Positions 33,032 through 41,394 of a stretch of DNA of 64,000 bases are shown one piece after another. The stretch is from Sphingopyxis panaciterrulae (lineage in GTDB: Bacteria; Pseudomonadota; Alphaproteobacteria; Sphingomonadales; Sphingomonadaceae), in assembly GCF_014199295.1 (NCBI RefSeq), contig NZ_JACIJH010000001.1, positions 186,001 through 250,000 on the forward strand, in the 5' to 3' direction. The position numbers and the translations under genes are program-made. A model generated the notes under the pieces. It saw nothing but the letters and a program-made list of their open reading frames with translations, did not search any database and had not been told where the DNA came from. The number at the start of each line of letters is the position of its first letter. The first letter of the stretch is position 1.

Positions 33032-33436
33032 ATGGCCGCCGGTCTTTCGATCTTCGACATCAGCGGGCGCGCCATGTCGGCGCAGCTCGTCCGCCTCAAC
33101 ACCACCGCCTCGAACCTCGCCAATGCGGGCACCGTCGCGGGCAGCGAGGCGGAGGCGTTCCGTTCGATGAAGCCGGTGTTCCGCACCGTCATGGACGGTG
33201 CCGGCCGCGCGACGGTCGCGGTCGACCAGGTGACGACCAGCAAGATGGCGCCGACGAAACGCCACGACCCCGACAATCCGCTCGCCGATGCCGACGGCAA
33301 TGTCTGGGAAGCGGCGGTCGATAGCGCCGCCGAACTGGTCGAGATGGTCGAGACCGCTCGCCAGTATCAGAACAACGTCCAGGTCCTCGACACCGCAAAG
33401 GGCCTGATCAACGAAACCCTGCGGTTGGGACAATAA
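33032..33436 (+). CDS. flgC: Flagellar proximal rod protein FlgC
   Basis: The 134-residue protein has N-terminal LNTTASNLANAGTV and C-terminal ELVEMVETARQYQNNVQVLDTAKGL helices typical of FlgC. ATG 33032 is spaced well from AAGGGAGA. The ATG at 33026, overlapping the flgB stop, is an alternative that adds two residues. It is translationally coupled to flgB. Confidence 0.95.
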   Translation: MAAGLSIFDISGRAMSAQLVRLNTTASNLANAGTVAGSEAEAFRSMKPVFRTVMDGAGRATVAVDQVTTSKMAPTKRHDPDNPLADADGNVWEAAVDSAAELVEMVETARQYQNNVQVLDTAKGLINETLRLGQ

Positions 33437-33439
33437 GCA

Positions 33440-33754
33440 ATGGCGATCGACGCAATCAGCGGCACCGGCACGGCAACCTCGACGGTGCTTGCGCCCCAGC
33501 AGATGGGGCAGAGCGACTTCCTGCGCCTGATGACCGCGCAGCTCTCGCAGCAGGACCCGTTCAACCCGGTCGATAATCAGGAGATGGTCGCGCAGATGGC
33601 GCAATTCTCCAGCCTCGCCGGCGTCACCGAAACCAACACGACGCTGCAGAAGATTTCGGAGCAGCTCACGGCGCAGACCGCGCTGTTGCAGGAAATCAAG
33701 GCCTCGACCCTCGCACCGGCGTCGCCGGAAACCCAATCCACCCAGGAAGGATAA
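33440..33754 (+). CDS. flgD: Short flagellar hook-capping protein FlgD
   Basis: The 104-residue protein carries the conserved N-terminal FlgD region (DFLRLMTAQLSQQDPFNPVDNQEMVAQMAQFSSLAGV). It ends where other FlgD proteins continue into their Ig-like/Tudor domains. E. coli FlgD is more than twice this length. There is no frameshift: the stop is followed within five bases by flgE. It probably represents a minimal scaffold cap rather than a broken gene. Confidence 0.9.
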   Translation: MAIDAISGTGTATSTVLAPQQMGQSDFLRLMTAQLSQQDPFNPVDNQEMVAQMAQFSSLAGVTETNTTLQKISEQLTAQTALLQEIKASTLAPASPETQSTQEG

Positions 33755-33758
33755 GTCC

Positions 33759-34586
33759 ATGTCATTCTATACGTCGCTTTCGGGCCTCAAGGGCGCCCAG
33801 ACCGACATGTCGGTCATCTCGAACAATATCGCCAACGCCGGCTCGATCGGCTTCAAGCGCAGCAGCGCGCAGTTCGGCGACATCTTCGCCTCGTCGCCCA
33901 ACCAGTCGACGCGGATGATCGCGGGGCAGGGCACGCGCCTCAACGGCATCACCCAGGAGTTCACGCAGGGCAGCTATGAAACGAGCGAAAAGACGCTCGA
34001 CATGGCGATCGTCGGCGAGGGGCTGTTCGTCGTCAAGGGCGCGCCGCCGACCAATGCCGTCACCTATTCGCGCAACGGCGCCTTCACCCCGCTCGAGGAC
34101 GGCCGCGTCGTCGATACGACGGGCTCGGCGCTTCAGTTGCTGCCGGTCGATGCCGACGGCAATGTCACCGCGCGCACGCTCGACGCGACCTCGGACCTCG
34201 TCTTGCCCAAGGCGTCGCCGAGCGATCCCGACGCGGCGCTGGTCAACGTTTCGGTCGGCACCGACGGGCTGGTCACCGCGACCTTCGCCGACGGGTCGAA
34301 CCAGATGCTCGGCAAGATCGCCATGGCGTCCTTCCCCGCGATGGAAGGGCTGCGCCCGATCGGCGACGCGCACTGGCAGTCGACCGGCGAAAGCGGCGCG
34401 GCGGTGATCGATTCGCCGGGCAGCGGCGCGATGGGCGCGGTGCGCTCGGGCGCGCTCGAACGCTCGAACGTCGACATCACCGAGGAACTGGTGATGCTGA
34501 TCGCTGCGCAACGCAATTTCCAGGCCAATGCCAAGGCGATCGAGGGCGCGTCGACGCTGACCCAGACCGTCATCAACATGAACTGA
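33759..34586 (+). CDS. flgE: Short flagellar hook protein FlgE
   Basis: The 275-residue hook protein has the N-terminal ISNNIANAGSIGFKRS motif, the conserved EGLFVVKG central segment and a C-terminal ELVMLIAAQRNFQANAKAI helix. Ordinary FlgE has around 400 residues. The outer D2-type insertion seems missing. It could be confused with FlgF/FlgG, but both are also present downstream, and position right after flgD supports hook identity. Confidence 0.88.
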   Translation: MSFYTSLSGLKGAQTDMSVISNNIANAGSIGFKRSSAQFGDIFASSPNQSTRMIAGQGTRLNGITQEFTQGSYETSEKTLDMAIVGEGLFVVKGAPPTNAVTYSRNGAFTPLEDGRVVDTTGSALQLLPVDADGNVTARTLDATSDLVLPKASPSDPDAALVNVSVGTDGLVTATFADGSNQMLGKIAMASFPAMEGLRPIGDAHWQSTGESGAAVIDSPGSGAMGAVRSGALERSNVDITEELVMLIAAQRNFQANAKAIEGASTLTQTVINMN

Positions 34587-34621
34587 CGGCGGCGCAGCCG
34601 CCGCCCGCCGGGAGCCGATCC

Positions 34622-35365
34622 ATGGACCGCGTCATCTATACCAGCCTTACCGCGATGCGGGGCAGCATGGCCCGGCAGACGGCGATCGCGAACAACCTCG
34701 CGAACGTCGACACGCCGGGCTTTCGCGGCGAGATCGCCGAGGCGCAGAGCCTGTGGTTCGAGGGCGCCGGTATCGGTGGGCGCGCGCTGGCGTCGGAAGA
34801 GGTGGTCGGCGCCGACATGCGCGCCGGCACCATCACGTCGACCGGGCGCGACCTCGACGTCGCGATGCAGGGCGACGCGATGCTCGTCGTCCAGGCGCCC
34901 GACGGCGAGGAAGCCTATACCCGCCGCGGCGACCTTCAGCTTTCGGCCTCCGGCCTGCTGACGACGGGCGACGGCCATCCGGTGCAGGGCACGCAGGGAC
35001 CGGTGACGATCCCGCCCGCCGATTCGATCAAGATCGACGATCAGGGCCGGGTCTGGGTCGTTCCCGCCGGCGGCGATCCCGAAAATCCGCAGGAGGTTGA
35101 CCGCCTCCGCATCGCGAGCCCCGCCGGTTCGGACATCGTCAAGGGGCTCGACGGCCTGTTCCGGGTGCGAAATGGCGGCATCCTGCCCGACGATCCCGAG
35201 GCGCGGCTCGTCACCCGCTCGCTCGAAGGCTCGAACGTCACCGCGACGACCGCGCTCGTCGAGATGATCGAGGCAAGCAAGAGCTGGGATTCGCAGCTTC
35301 GGCTGATCAGCGACGCGCGCGAGATGGACAGCGCGACCGCGAACCTGATGCAACTGCCCCGTTAA
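34622..35365 (+). CDS. flgF: Flagellar proximal rod protein FlgF
   Basis: The 247-residue protein starts MDRVIYTSLTAMRGSMARQ, with IANNLANVDTPGFRGE, and ends with an EMIEASKSWDSQLRLISDARE helix. Both termini match FlgF. A 35-base gap separates it from flgE and a 12-base gap from flgG. Confidence 0.95.
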   Translation: MDRVIYTSLTAMRGSMARQTAIANNLANVDTPGFRGEIAEAQSLWFEGAGIGGRALASEEVVGADMRAGTITSTGRDLDVAMQGDAMLVVQAPDGEEAYTRRGDLQLSASGLLTTGDGHPVQGTQGPVTIPPADSIKIDDQGRVWVVPAGGDPENPQEVDRLRIASPAGSDIVKGLDGLFRVRNGGILPDDPEARLVTRSLEGSNVTATTALVEMIEASKSWDSQLRLISDAREMDSATANLMQLPR

Positions 35366-35377
35366 GGAGAATATGAG

Positions 35378-36166
35378 ATGAGTTTCGGTGCCTTGCACGT
35401 CGCGCGAACCGGCCTGGATGCCCAGAGCTTCCGGATGCAGGTGATCGCGAACAACCTCGCGAACGTGAACACGACCGGCTTCAAGCGCGATCGCGCCAAT
35501 TTCGAGACGCTGTCGTACCAGATGATCACCCAGCCGGGCGCGACCGCCGCGGCCGACAATCGCTATGCGACCGGCCTCAACCTCGGCACCGGCGTCCAGC
35601 TTTCGGGCACCTCGCGCATCGACACGCAGGGGACGTTCGCGACCACCGGCAATGCGCTCGACGTCGCGATCGACGGCGCCGGCTTCTTTCAGGTCGATCT
35701 GCCCGACGGGCGCATCGGCTATACCCGTGCCGGCAATTTCGAGCGCGCGCCCGACGGCACCATCGTCACTCCCGACGGCAAGCCGCTGATCCCGCAGATC
35801 CAGGTGCCTGAGGATGCAACCGGCCTGTCGATCGGCGTCGACGGCACCGTCTCTGCCACCGTGCCCGGCCAGGCCGACGTCGTCGAGCTCGGCCGCATCG
35901 AGATCGCGCGCTTCGCCAACCCCTCGGGGTTGCAGGCGATCGGCGACAATATGCTGGTCGAAACCGCTGCCTCGGGCACGCCGCAGGTCGGCGCCGCTGG
36001 CGAAGAGGGCCGCGGGTCCCTGCGCGGCGGCATGCTCGAAGGATCGAACGTCAATGTCGTCGAGGAACTCGTCGACATGATCGAGACCCAGCGCGCCTAT
36101 GAGGTCAATTCCAAGATGATCCAGGCCACCGACGAGATGATGAAAAATGCGACGCAGACTCTCTAG
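35378..36166 (+). CDS. flgG: Flagellar distal rod protein FlgG
   Basis: The 262-residue protein has ARTGLDAQSFRMQVIANNLANVNTTGFKRDRA near its N-terminus in the FlgG pattern (quoted here only as ANNLANVNTTGFKRDRA). The central IDGAGFFQVDLPDG segment and the C-terminal ELVDMIETQRAYEVNSK helix are typical. Full length for the family. AAGGAGA precedes ATG 35378. Its last codons overlap flgH by 20 bases. Confidence 0.96.
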   Translation: MSFGALHVARTGLDAQSFRMQVIANNLANVNTTGFKRDRANFETLSYQMITQPGATAAADNRYATGLNLGTGVQLSGTSRIDTQGTFATTGNALDVAIDGAGFFQVDLPDGRIGYTRAGNFERAPDGTIVTPDGKPLIPQIQVPEDATGLSIGVDGTVSATVPGQADVVELGRIEIARFANPSGLQAIGDNMLVETAASGTPQVGAAGEEGRGSLRGGMLEGSNVNVVEELVDMIETQRAYEVNSKMIQATDEMMKNATQTL

Positions 36167-36806
36167 CGCGCTGCTCCTCGCGCTCGTGCTGGCCCCGTGG
36201 CCGGCGGCGGCGCGCGACAAGGAAAGCGATGACGCCTTCGCCGCGACGATCCCGGGCCCACCGCCGCCGCCGCCCGCGAACGGCGCGATCTTTCAGGGCG
36301 GCTATGTGCCGCTGACCTCGGGCGGCCGCGCCGGCCGGGTCGGCGATATCGTGACCATCCAGCTCGTCGAGCGGACCATCGCGTCGAAAAGTAGCGCCTC
36401 GGGCACCCAGCGCGATTCGAGCTTCGGCCTGACGCCGCCGACCACCGGTCCGCTGTCCTTCTTCTCGCCCAGCGATATCGGCATGGGCGGCGGCAGCGAC
36501 TTCAAGGGCAAGGGCGAGGCGTCGCAGTCGAACCAGCTTGCGGGCGAGATCAGCGTGACGATCGCCGAGGTCTATCCAAACGGCACGATGCTGGTGCGCG
36601 GCGAAAAGCTGCTCACCCTCAATCGCGGCGACGAACGGGTGCAGATCTCGGGCCTTGTCCGCGCGATCGACATCGGCCCCGACAACCGCATCGCCTCGAC
36701 GCGCGTCGCCGACGCGCGCATCCGCTACGTCGGCAAGGGCGACATCGCCCGCGCCAGCCGCCAGGGCTGGCTGTCGCGCTTCTTCTCGATCATCAGCCCC
36801 TTCTGA
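36147..36806 (+). CDS. flgH: Flagellar L-ring protein FlgH lacking a lipobox cysteine
   Basis: The 219-residue L-ring subunit has a signal peptide (MRRRLSSALLLALVLAPWPAAA) and the conserved FlgH core, with RVGDIVTIQLVERT, SQSNQLAGEISVTI and a C-terminal RYVGKGDIARASRQGWLSRFF segment. FlgH is usually a lipoprotein. Here the cleavage region reads WPAAARDKES and the whole protein has no cysteine, so it would be released by signal peptidase I. ATG 36147 lies within the end of flgG. Confidence 0.92.
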   Translation: MRRRLSSALLLALVLAPWPAAARDKESDDAFAATIPGPPPPPPANGAIFQGGYVPLTSGGRAGRVGDIVTIQLVERTIASKSSASGTQRDSSFGLTPPTTGPLSFFSPSDIGMGGGSDFKGKGEASQSNQLAGEISVTIAEVYPNGTMLVRGEKLLTLNRGDERVQISGLVRAIDIGPDNRIASTRVADARIRYVGKGDIARASRQGWLSRFFSIISPF

Positions 36807-36826
36807 TCCGACCAAGGACCGATCCC

Positions 36827-37939
36827 GTGACCCAGCGCTCCATCCTCATCGCCTTTCTTGCCCTGCTCGTGGCGGGCTTCGGCTTCGCGGCGCCCGCATC
36901 GGCGGCGCGGATCAAGGACATGGGCCAGTTCCAGGGCATGCGCACCAACCAGCTCACCGGTTACGGTATCGTTGTCGGGCTTGCGGGAACCGGCGACGAC
37001 AGCCTCGACTATGCGACGCTCGGCATGAAGGGTGCGGTGTCGCGCTTCGGCCTGACGCTGCCGCCGGGGGTCAATCCGGCGCTCAAGAACGCCGCGGCGG
37101 TGATGATCACCGCCGACCTGCCGCCTTTCGCCAAGCCCGGCCAGCGCCTCGACATCACCGTCTCGGCGATCGGCAAGGCGAAGAGCCTGCGCGGCGGCAC
37201 GCTCGTCCTTGCGCCGCTTTATGGCGCCGACGGACAGATTTATGCGATGGCGCAGGGCAATCTGGTCATCGGCGGGTTGGGGGTCGACGCCGCCGACGGG
37301 TCGAAGCTGACGGTCAACGTGCCGTCGAGCGGCCGCATCGCGAACGGCGCGACGATCGAGCGCGCGGTCGACACCGGCTTCGCCTATGGCGACCATCTGC
37401 TCTTCAACCTGCACCAGTTCGACGCGACCAATGCGAAGCGCGTCGCCGACGCGATCAACCGCGCGCTCGGGCCGGGCGCCGCGACGATGGTCGATGGCGC
37501 CAGCATCTCGATCCGCGCAGGCGGCGGCGGCGACGAGCGCATGCGGCTGGTCTCGCTGGTCGAGAATCTCGACGTCGTGCGCGCCGAACCGCCCGCGAAG
37601 GTGATCGTCAACGCGCGCACCGGCACCGTCGTCATCAATGGCGCGGTCCGCGTCGGAACCGCCGCGGTCACCCAGGGCAAGCTGACCGTGTCGATCAAGG
37701 AATCGCCGACGGTGGTGCAGCCCGCGCCGTTCAGCCGCGGTCAGACCGCGATCGAACCGTCGAGCGAGATCGAGGCGACCGAGGATTATCGCCCCGCCTT
37801 CCTGATGAAACCCACCGCCTCGCTCGCCGAGCTCGTCGATGCGATCAACCGCATGGGCGTGCCGCCGGGCGACCTTGTCGCGATCCTCGAGGCGCTGTCC
37901 CAGGCGGGCGCGCTCACAGCCGAACTGGTAATCATATGA
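36827..37939 (+). CDS. flgI: Flagellar P-ring protein FlgI
   Basis: The 370-residue periplasmic P-ring subunit starts at GTG 36827. A signal peptide runs to ASAARIKD. The conserved LTGYGIVVGLAGTGDD and VVINGAVRVGTAAVTQG segments and the C-terminal ELVDAINRMGVPPGDLVAILEAL helix are typical. Length is standard. Overlaps flgJ by 4 bases (ATGA). Confidence 0.97.
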   Translation: MTQRSILIAFLALLVAGFGFAAPASAARIKDMGQFQGMRTNQLTGYGIVVGLAGTGDDSLDYATLGMKGAVSRFGLTLPPGVNPALKNAAAVMITADLPPFAKPGQRLDITVSAIGKAKSLRGGTLVLAPLYGADGQIYAMAQGNLVIGGLGVDAADGSKLTVNVPSSGRIANGATIERAVDTGFAYGDHLLFNLHQFDATNAKRVADAINRALGPGAATMVDGASISIRAGGGGDERMRLVSLVENLDVVRAEPPAKVIVNARTGTVVINGAVRVGTAAVTQGKLTVSIKESPTVVQPAPFSRGQTAIEPSSEIEATEDYRPAFLMKPTASLAELVDAINRMGVPPGDLVAILEALSQAGALTAELVII

Positions 37940-38271
37940 TGACGTCTCCTTCCATCTCCGCCACCCGCGTGCCCGCGGCCGCGACACCGACGCTGGCCGG
38001 CGGCGGCGACGGCGGCCTGCGCAAGGCGGCCGAAGCCTTCGAAGCGGTGATCCTGCGCCAGCTCATGGCCTCGATGCGCCAGGCGAAGCTCGGCGACGAT
38101 ATCTTCGGATCGAGCGCGACCGACAATTTCCGCGAGATGGCCGATGCCCGCACCGCCGATTCGATCGCGTCGCTGCGCCAATTCGGCATCGCCTCGATGG
38201 TCGAGGCGCAGTTCCGCGCGCGCGTCGCTACGAGCGGCGGGGCCGGCTCCGGCGGCGGGAGCGTCCAGTGA
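37936..38271 (+). CDS. flgJ: Rod-binding protein FlgJ, N-terminal domain only
   Basis: The 111-residue protein has the rod-capping domain (RKAAEAFEAVILRQLMASMRQ and a FREMADARTADSIA segment). There is no muramidase domain, and a separate SLT enzyme is encoded in the flhA operon. ATG 37936 overlaps the flgI stop, and the stop overlaps the flgK GTG by 4 bases. Confidence 0.9.
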   Translation: MMTSPSISATRVPAAATPTLAGGGDGGLRKAAEAFEAVILRQLMASMRQAKLGDDIFGSSATDNFREMADARTADSIASLRQFGIASMVEAQFRARVATSGGAGSGGGSVQ

Positions 38272-39596
38272 GCGACCTGCTCGGCATCGGCGCCAGCGGG
38301 CTGCGCGCCTATTCGGCGGCGCTCGCGACGATCGGCGACAATATCGCCAACGCGCAGTCGCCGGGCTATGCGCGGCGCTCGCTGCGGCTGCGCGAGGCGA
38401 TGGCGGCGGGCGACACCGCGCTGGTCCGTGCCAATGTCCGCCCCGGCGGGGTCGAGATCGGCGGCATCGATCGCTCGGTCGACGCCTGGCTGATCGCCGA
38501 TTCGCGCCTCTCTTCGGGCGATGCCGAGCGCGCCGCGACCCGGCTCGAATGGATGGGGCGGGTCGAAGGGGCGTTGAGCGACGAGACGAACGGTATCGCA
38601 TCGGGGCTCACCGGCCTCTTCACCACCGCCGACCTGCTCACCGCCGACCCCGCCAACCGCACGCTGCGCAGCCAGTTTCTCCAGGCGGCCGACGACATCG
38701 CCTCGGGCTTTCGCACCGCGGCGGGCCAGCTTTCGGACATGGCCGACGGCGTCGCCGGCGCGGCCTCGTCGGAGACCCAGAGCTTCAACGCCAATCTCGA
38801 CGCGCTCGAGCAGATCAATATCGGCCTGCGCAAGGCGCGCCCCGGCTCGACCAACGAGGCGGGGCTGCTCGACGAGCGCGACCGTCTGCTCGACCGGATA
38901 TCGGCGCAGGCCGGGGTCGATATCAGTCTCGACGATCGCGGCGCGGCGACGCTGCGCGTTGCGGCGACCGGCGACATGCTCGTCGGCAATGGTGAGGTCC
39001 ATCCGATCTCGGTGACCGCCGGAGCCGACGGACGGCTGGCTTTCGCGACCGACGGCGGCGCACCCTTCACCACCGCGACCGGATCGCTCGCCGGGCTTTC
39101 GGAGGCGGCGAACCATGTCGCCGACCAGCGCGCCGATCTCGATGCGCTCGCCGGCCAGTTCGCGGGCCAGATCAACGCCGCGCACCAGGCGGGGTTCGAT
39201 GCGGCCGGCAACGCCGGCGCCGCGCTCTTTACCGGTACGACCGCCGCGACGCTCACCGCGGCGGCGCTGACCCCCGATCAGGTCGCCGCCGCCGATGCGT
39301 CGAGCGGCAACGGCAACATGCTCGCGCTGGGGGCGATGCGCGGTGCGGACGATCCCGAATCGCTCTGGTCGGGACATCTCGCCACGCAGGCGCAGGCGAC
39401 CGCTTCGGCGCGCGCGCAGGACGCGGCGGCGACCACGCGGGCCGATGCCGCCGCCGCGGCGCGCGCGGAGGTCAGCGAGATCGACCTCGACCGGGAAGCG
39501 GGCGACCTGCTCCGCTTTCAACAGGCCTATTCGGCCGCCGCGCGCACGATCCAGGTCGCGCGCGAAACCATGCAGACGCTGCTGACGTCGCTCTAG
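38268..39596 (+). CDS. flgK: Hook-filament junction protein FlgK (HAP1)
   Basis: The 442-residue protein starts at GTG 38268. It has the N-terminal IGDNIANAQSPGYARRS and C-terminal ISEIDLDREAGDLLRFQQAY-type pattern (seen as EIDLDREAGDLLRFQQAYSA). It is shorter than the enterobacterial homologue. Predicted client of the FlgN-like chaperone. Thirteen bases separate it from flgL. Confidence 0.93.
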   Translation: MSDLLGIGASGLRAYSAALATIGDNIANAQSPGYARRSLRLREAMAAGDTALVRANVRPGGVEIGGIDRSVDAWLIADSRLSSGDAERAATRLEWMGRVEGALSDETNGIASGLTGLFTTADLLTADPANRTLRSQFLQAADDIASGFRTAAGQLSDMADGVAGAASSETQSFNANLDALEQINIGLRKARPGSTNEAGLLDERDRLLDRISAQAGVDISLDDRGAATLRVAATGDMLVGNGEVHPISVTAGADGRLAFATDGGAPFTTATGSLAGLSEAANHVADQRADLDALAGQFAGQINAAHQAGFDAAGNAGAALFTGTTAATLTAAALTPDQVAAADASSGNGNMLALGAMRGADDPESLWSGHLATQAQATASARAQDAAATTRADAAAAARAEVSEIDLDREAGDLLRFQQAYSAAARTIQVARETMQTLLTSL

Positions 39597-39609
39597 GAAG
39601 GCCCGGATC

Positions 39610-40440
39610 ATGATCAACGCCACCGGCAATCGCATGACGCGCGAGATCGCGCGCCAGTCGGGCCTCGCCGACCAGATCGACAAGCTGCAGGTCCAGATCT
39701 CCAGCGGCAAGCGGCTCCAGCGCGCGTCCGACGACGCCGTGTCGTGGCGGCGCATCGCGACGATCGGCAAGGCGCAGGCGAGTGCCGACGTCTGGCAGAC
39801 GAACATCGCTTCGGCGCAGGCGCTGGTGTCGCAGGCCGACGGCGTGCTGCAATCGACGAGCAGCCTGCTCATCCGCGCGCGCGAACTGACGCTGTCGGCC
39901 GCCACCGGCACCCTCAACGATGCCGACCGCGCGACCATCGCCGCCGAGCTTGGCGCGATTGCGGACGAGATCGACGGCCTCGCCGCGCGCCGCGATTCCA
40001 ACGGCGAGCCGTTGTTCGCGACCGCCGACGCGCGCGTCATGCGTTTCGATTCGGATGTCAGCTTCGCGCCGGTGCCATCGGCGGACGACGTCTTCGTGCT
40101 CGGCGGCAACAGCCTGTCGACCGGCCTGCGCGACGCCGCGGCGGCCGTGACCGCGAACGACGCGACCGCGATCGGCGCCTCGCTCGACGCGCTGAACGGC
40201 GCGATCGGCCATGTCGCCGACCGCAATGCGACGCTCGGCCTGTCGGCCGGGCGGCTCGAACGCCTTGGCGACGGGCTTGCGGCGCGCGACATCACGCTCG
40301 CCGACGAGCGCTCTTCGGTTGAAGACACCGACCTGTCGGTCGCGATCGCGCAGCTCAACGCGACGAATCTGACGCTGGAGGCGGCGCAGGCGGCCTTTGC
40401 GCGGATCAACCGTCAGACGCTGTTCGATATTTTGGGCTGA
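39610..40440 (+). CDS. flgL: Hook-filament junction protein FlgL (HAP3)
   Basis: The 276-residue protein is related to flagellin. The N-terminal part includes QIDKLQVQISSGKRLQRASDD and the C-terminal part DLSVAIAQLNATNLTLEAAQ. Position after flgK fixes the identity. It ends the flgB operon. A sigma-28 promoter for motA begins six bases later. Confidence 0.93.
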   Translation: MINATGNRMTREIARQSGLADQIDKLQVQISSGKRLQRASDDAVSWRRIATIGKAQASADVWQTNIASAQALVSQADGVLQSTSSLLIRARELTLSAATGTLNDADRATIAAELGAIADEIDGLAARRDSNGEPLFATADARVMRFDSDVSFAPVPSADDVFVLGGNSLSTGLRDAAAAVTANDATAIGASLDALNGAIGHVADRNATLGLSAGRLERLGDGLAARDITLADERSSVEDTDLSVAIAQLNATNLTLEAAQAAFARINRQTLFDILG

Positions 40441-40445
40441 TCGGC

Positions 40446-40471
40446 TCAATCTTTCGCGCGCGCTGCCGTTA
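40446..40471 (+). promoter_or_regulatory. Sigma-28 promoter of motAB
   Basis: TCAA, a 15-base spacer and GCCGTTA, preceded by GC. It matches the fliC promoters except for one -35 base, and lies 59 bases upstream of motA ATG 40531. Confidence 0.8.
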
Positions 40472-40530
40472 ATCCTCAAGAGGCCCGCCTGTTTGCGGGG
40501 CCGCCGGGCCCCGATTGGAGTTGACTGCGC

Positions 40531-41394
40531 ATGTTTCCCGTTATCGGCATCGTCGTTCTGATCCTGCTGGTGTTCGGGGGTTTCGCGCTGACCGGCGGCA
40601 ATCTCGCGCCGGTGCTTGAGGCGCTGCCGCACGAAATGCTGATCATCGGCGGCGCCGCGGTCGGCTCGCTGATCATCGGCAATTCGGGCAAGGATCTGAA
40701 GGCGCTCGCCGGCGGCATCGGCAAGGTGTTTCGTGGCCCCACGTACAAGAAGGCCGACTATCTCGACTGCATCCTCCTCGTCTCCACCCTGATGAAGATG
40801 ATGCGCACCGAAGGGCCGGTCGCGGTCGAGCCGCATATCGAGGACCCCGCCAGCTCGCCGATCTTCCAGCAATATCCAAAGCTGCTGAAGGACCAGACGC
40901 TGGTCCACCTGATCTGCGACACGCTACGCCTCGTCGTCGTCTCGTCGGGAACGCTCGACCCGCACGCGGTCGAGGAGGTGATGGACAATGCCCTCAAGAA
41001 TCATCGCCACCATGCGATCAAGCCGGCCGAGGGGCTGCAGAGCCTTGCCGACGCGCTCCCCGCGCTGGGCATCGTCGCGGCGGTGCTCGGCGTCGTGAAG
41101 ACGATGGGCTCGATCGACAAGCCGCCCGAGATCCTGGGCGCGATGATCGGTTCGGCGCTCGTCGGCACCTTTCTGGGCGTGCTGCTCGCCTATGGCTTCG
41201 TCGGGCCCTTCGCGGCGCGCGCGCGCACCGTGATCGAAAGCGACGCCGCCATCTATCATACGGTCAAGCAGCTCATCATCGCCTCGCTCCACGGCCATCC
41301 GCAGCCGCTGGTGATCGAGGCGGCGCGGTCGGGCGTCGACCATGCCAACCAGCCGAGCTTCGCCGAGGTCTTCGACGGAATGCGGGGCCGCTGA
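40531..41394 (+). CDS. motA: Flagellar motor stator protein MotA
   Basis: The 287-residue inner-membrane stator subunit has four transmembrane helices. The conserved prolines of the third helix are in ADALPALGIVAAVLGVVKTM, and a cytoplasmic loop carries charged residues for FliG contact. The VGTFLGVLLAYGFVGPFA helix is typical of proton-type MotA. Its stop overlaps the motB start by one base (TGATG). Confidence 0.97.
   Translation: MFPVIGIVVLILLVFGGFALTGGNLAPVLEALPHEMLIIGGAAVGSLIIGNSGKDLKALAGGIGKVFRGPTYKKADYLDCILLVSTLMKMMRTEGPVAVEPHIEDPASSPIFQQYPKLLKDQTLVHLICDTLRLVVVSSGTLDPHAVEEVMDNALKNHRHHAIKPAEGLQSLADALPALGIVAAVLGVVKTMGSIDKPPEILGAMIGSALVGTFLGVLLAYGFVGPFAARARTVIESDAAIYHTVKQLIIASLHGHPQPLVIEAARSGVDHANQPSFAEVFDGMRGR

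Noticed and set aside
34622-35365. flgF as a duplicate of flgG or flgE
   Set aside because: The termini match FlgF, and flgE, flgF and flgG occur in the usual order with distinct sequences.
36655-37935. Long plus-strand frame joined to flgJ
   Set aside because: It overlaps flgH and flgI out of frame and is Arg-rich. The real flgJ starts at 37936, overlapping the flgI stop.
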